Source of the DNA: Streptomyces sp. DH37
GTDB lineage: Bacteria > Actinomycetota > Actinomycetes > Streptomycetales > Streptomycetaceae
DNA length: 64,000 nt
NCBI RefSeq assembly: GCF_029813835.1
Contig: NZ_JARVKV010000002.1
Coordinates: forward strand, 124,001-188,000
Reading direction: 5' to 3'
The notes beneath the pieces were generated by a model that saw only the letters and a list, made by a program, of their open reading frames with translations, was not told where the DNA came from and searched no databases. The translations under genes and the position numbers were made by a program. Shown one piece after another: positions 61,487 to 64,000 of the stretch. Positions within the stretch are counted from its first letter, which is position 1; each line of letters starts with the position of its first letter.

Positions 61487-62899
61487 ATGACGGAAATCCT
61501 TTCGCCCGCAGTGACGACGGGTAGCGCTCCGGCCACCGGAGGCCCGTTCGCCGACCGTGTGGTGGAGCACCCCGCCTGGGCGGTGCTCAAGGAAGCCGTC
61601 GAAGCCGTCCGTCCCGCCCAGTCCAAGGACGGCTCCATCGACTTCGACGCCGAGGGCGCCCCCGCGCGGGCCGAGGTCGAGCGGCACGTCGAGCGGATCA
61701 CGGCCTCCGTCGAGGAGCTCGCGCCACTGCTCCCGCACAACGAGGCGTACCACCGCGCCCTGGTGGCCGATCTGCGCCGCTGGGCCGAGGAGGGCTTCGG
61801 CGTACCCGACTTCCTGGACTCCCTGCTGGCCTTCCAGCCCGCCTCCCGGCGTGCCGACGGCCTCCAGCACCTGGTCGTCTTCCCCATGTACACCCAGAAC
61901 GGCAACCCCGACCGCAACCTGGAGGCCGTCGTCCTGCGCGTGGTCTGGCCGGACTGGCTGGCCGAGCTGGAGCGCACCCGCTACGACAACCCGCTCTTCC
62001 TGGGCATCACCTTCGAGGACTTCACCAGCGGCTACGACACCCACTCCGCGGTCCTCTTCCCCGAGACCATCGCCGTGCGCGAGGTGCCCGAGCGGTTCTC
62101 CTGGGGCGGCATCTTCTGCGACCGCGAGGCCGCCCGCTTCCGCCGGGTCGTCGACGCCGCCTGCGAGGTCACCAAGCTGGAGCTGCCCGAGGACGCCCGC
62201 GGGCTGCTCGCCGACCAGCAGCGCGCCCAGCAGACCTTCGTGCTGTGGGACATGGTCCACGACCGCACCCACAGCCACGGCGACCTGCCCTTCGACCCGT
62301 TCATGATCAAGCAGCGCCAGCCGTTCTGGATGTACGGCCTGGAGGAGCTGCGCTGCGACCTCACCGCCTTCCACGAGGCCGTGAAGCTGGAGGCGGACGG
62401 CCTGCCGCAGGGCCGCGACGTGCAGTACGCCGTGCTGCTGGAGCGCCTGTTCCGCTTCCCCGTCACCGGTGAGCGCAACCGCAACTACGACGGGCTGGGC
62501 GGCCAGCTGCTGTTCGCCTACCTCCACAAGCACGACGCCCTGCGCTGGACGGACAACAAGCTCAGCATCGACTGGGACCGGGCCCGCGAGGTGACCGTGC
62601 ACCTGCGCGAGGAGATCGAGACCCTTTACCGGGAGGGCATCGACCGCCCGAAGCTGGTCCACTGGTTCAAGGCGTACGAGCTGGTCTCCACCTACCTCGC
62701 GCCGCACCCCGGCTCGACCTGGGCCAAGGGCCCCGACGCCCTGGACCTGAGCCTGCCGCCGCGCAAGCTGGTGGACGAGGTGCTCCCGGACGAGTTCCCG
62801 CTGAGCATGTTCTACGAGGCCCTCGCCAAGAAGCTGCGCAACGTGATCGCGTCGACCAGGGGCATCACCGCCGAGTCCGCCGTTCCGGTCGCGGCGTGA
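61487..62899 (+). CDS. DUF6421-family protein
   Basis: 470-residue soluble protein of the DUF6421 family, function unknown. Conserved-looking blocks include LVVFPMYTQNGNPDRNLEAV, cut to VFPMYTQNGNPDR, ITFEDFTSGYDTHSAVLFPE, cut to ITFEDFTSGYDTHSA, and VLWDMVHDRTHSHGDLPFDPFMIKQRQPFW, cut to MVHDRTHSHGDLPFD, whose His/Asp cluster could bind metal. Start ATG 61487 (GTG 61484 also possible) after GAAGGG. First gene of an operon with an SDR and a threonine aldolase, so a role near amino-acid or beta-hydroxy compound metabolism is a guess. Confidence 0.85.
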   Translation: MTEILSPAVTTGSAPATGGPFADRVVEHPAWAVLKEAVEAVRPAQSKDGSIDFDAEGAPARAEVERHVERITASVEELAPLLPHNEAYHRALVADLRRWAEEGFGVPDFLDSLLAFQPASRRADGLQHLVVFPMYTQNGNPDRNLEAVVLRVVWPDWLAELERTRYDNPLFLGITFEDFTSGYDTHSAVLFPETIAVREVPERFSWGGIFCDREAARFRRVVDAACEVTKLELPEDARGLLADQQRAQQTFVLWDMVHDRTHSHGDLPFDPFMIKQRQPFWMYGLEELRCDLTAFHEAVKLEADGLPQGRDVQYAVLLERLFRFPVTGERNRNYDGLGGQLLFAYLHKHDALRWTDNKLSIDWDRAREVTVHLREEIETLYREGIDRPKLVHWFKAYELVSTYLAPHPGSTWAKGPDALDLSLPPRKLVDEVLPDEFPLSMFYEALAKKLRNVIASTRGITAESAVPVAA

Positions 62900-62928
62900 A
62901 CACCGGACGTCACAGAGAGGCGATCACC

Positions 62929-63699
62929 ATGACCAGCACCTCCAACGGCAACGGCGGCCCCCTGGACGGCGCCGTCGTCGCCGTCGCCGGCGCGGCGGGA
63001 CCGGCCGGACAGGCCGCGCTGCTGAGCCTGGCCGAACGGGGAGCCACCGTCGTCGCGGCCGACGCGGACGCCGAGCGGCTGGCCGAGGCCGTGGACAGGG
63101 CCCGCTTCGCGCACGGCGGAGCCACCGTCACCGGCGACACCGTCGACCTGCTCGACCTGGAGGCCACCCGCGAGTGGGCCACCCGCACCGAGAAGGAGTA
63201 CGGGCGCGTCGACGGGCTGGTGCACCTGGTCGGGGGCTGGCGCGGCTCGGCGGCCTTCGCCGAGACCGACCTGTCCCACTGGGACCTGCTGGAGAGGCTG
63301 CTGGTACGCACCGTGCAGCACACCTCCCTGGCCTTCGAGGGCGCCCTGCGCCGCAGCGGCAACGGTCGCTACGTGCTGGTCAGCGCCTCCGGCGCGACCA
63401 GCCCCACCGCAGGCAACGCCGCCTACGCCGCGGCCAAGGCCGCCGCCGAGGCGTGGACCCTGGCGCTGGCCGACGCCTTCCGCAAGGCGGGCAAGGGGGC
63501 GGCGTCGGGCCCGCCGGCCGCGGCTGCGATCCTGGTGGTCAAGGCGCTGGTCAACGACGCGATGCGCGCCGAGCGCCCGAATGCCAGGTTCGCGGGCTTC
63601 ACCGACGTCGGGGAACTGGCCGAGGCCATCGCCGGCGTCTGGGACAGGCCCGCCGAGGAAGTGAACGGACACCGCCTGTGGCTGACCCCGCAACCGTAG
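62929..63699 (+). CDS. Short-chain dehydrogenase/reductase
   Basis: 256-residue Rossmann-fold SDR. Cofactor motif VVAVAGAAGPAGQAALLSL (G-x3-G-x-G-like), VHLVGGWRGS in place of NNAG, and catalytic VLVSASGATSPTAGNAAYAAAKA, cut to SASGATSPTAGNAAYAAAK with Ser-Tyr-Lys. ATG 62929 has GAGAGG eight bases upstream; GTG 62896 would overlap the DUF6421 stop and is an alternative. Middle gene of the operon. Confidence 0.9.
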   Translation: MTSTSNGNGGPLDGAVVAVAGAAGPAGQAALLSLAERGATVVAADADAERLAEAVDRARFAHGGATVTGDTVDLLDLEATREWATRTEKEYGRVDGLVHLVGGWRGSAAFAETDLSHWDLLERLLVRTVQHTSLAFEGALRRSGNGRYVLVSASGATSPTAGNAAYAAAKAAAEAWTLALADAFRKAGKGAASGPPAAAAILVVKALVNDAMRAERPNARFAGFTDVGELAEAIAGVWDRPAEEVNGHRLWLTPQP

Positions 63700-64000
63700 A
63701 GGCCCACCCGACCGCCGCGCCCCCGGCACCCCCGGTGACGGACGCGCGCCGCCGCCACGACCCGCACGTGCGCGGCTTCGCCAGCGACAACTACGCGGGC
63801 GCGCACCCGGAGATCCTGGCGGCGCTCGCCCTCGCCAACGGCGGCCACCAGACCGCCTACGGCGGGGACGAGTACACCGCCCACCTCCAGGACGTCTTCC
63901 GCGCCCACCTCGGGCCGGCGGCGGAGGTGTTCCCGGTCTTCAACGGCACCGGCGCCAACGTCGTCGCCCTCCAGGCGCTCACCGACCGCTGGGGCGCGGT
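63678..64000 (+). CDS. Threonine aldolase/beta-eliminating lyase family protein (partial)
   Basis: N-terminal 107 residues of a PLP fold-type I enzyme running off the right edge. After a Pro/Ala-rich leader comes VRGFASDNYAGAHPEILAALA and AYGGDEYTAHLQDVFRAHLG, cut to YGGDEYTAHLQDVF, then FPVFNGTGANVVALQAL, cut to FNGTGANVVALQ: the N-terminal pattern of low-specificity L-threonine aldolases, which split threonine to glycine and acetaldehyde. GTG 63678 overlaps the SDR gene by 22 bases; GTG 63735 is an alternative start. The catalytic lysine lies beyond the window. Confidence 0.85.
   Translation, partial: MADPATVEAHPTAAPPAPPVTDARRRHDPHVRGFASDNYAGAHPEILAALALANGGHQTAYGGDEYTAHLQDVFRAHLGPAAEVFPVFNGTGANVVALQALTDRWGA

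Overview
The window is high-GC actinobacterial DNA, most probably a Streptomyces chromosome. Supporting signs are very high third-position GC, frequent GTG and one TTG start, four-base ATGA/GTGA overlaps between operon genes, hrdB-type promoters, and families typical of Streptomyces (DUF6397, DUF6421, DUF5134, a tendamistat-type amylase inhibitor, an LVIVD/DUF305 pair). I saw no rRNA, tRNA, CRISPR array, phage genes or insertion sequence, so it reads as a stretch of chromosome rich in carbon-source and stress functions. About 58 protein genes are called; the first and last are cut by the window edges.

Layout. 1-4126 (minus): four genes of the conserved but functionally uncharacterised STM4011-STM4015 cluster (radical SAM protein, sulfatase-like hydrolase, ATP-grasp-like protein, LRR protein). 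4286-8456: GH2 beta-galactosidase divergent from a secreted SGNH lipase. 8429-19833: coupled SNF2 helicase and SWIM protein, small membrane and hypothetical proteins, methyltransferase, orphan Roadblock protein, DUF6397 protein overlapping TesB, and an RNA-helicase-like DEAD/DUF3516 protein. 19946-29033: YdjM-like membrane protein, a heterodimeric ABC exporter with one degenerate ATP site, an L,D-transpeptidase lipoprotein, a second ABC exporter, an alpha/beta hydrolase and a TetR regulator. 29196-32154: VOC-NUDIX-GNAT operon, ThuA, macro-domain protein, and the amylase inhibitor.

32358-43257 holds NamZ and the most coherent pathway: on the minus strand rhaI, the bifunctional aldolase/dehydrogenase rhaEW, rhaB and lutABC; on the plus strand the mutarotase rhaM and a LacI regulator. 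Together they take L-rhamnose to DHAP plus L-lactate and then pyruvate. The divergent promoter region shows two hrdB-type promoters, each with a near-identical LacI-type operator just downstream of its -10.

43415-50990: flavin monooxygenase, YjbQ, HAD hydrolase, a lactonase with CebR-like and DasR-like boxes upstream, chelatase-like protein, N-acetylglucosamine kinase coupled to ung, and a BNR-repeat protein. 51085-55928: Old Yellow Enzyme divergent from its probable ArsR-type repressor over twin palindromes, DUF305 and LVIVD secreted proteins, and a TetR regulator. 56111-64000: HAD hydrolase, PAP2 phosphatase, M56 peptidase, DUF5134 protein, VOC, GNAT, glycerophosphodiesterase, then a DUF6421-SDR-threonine aldolase operon running off the right edge.
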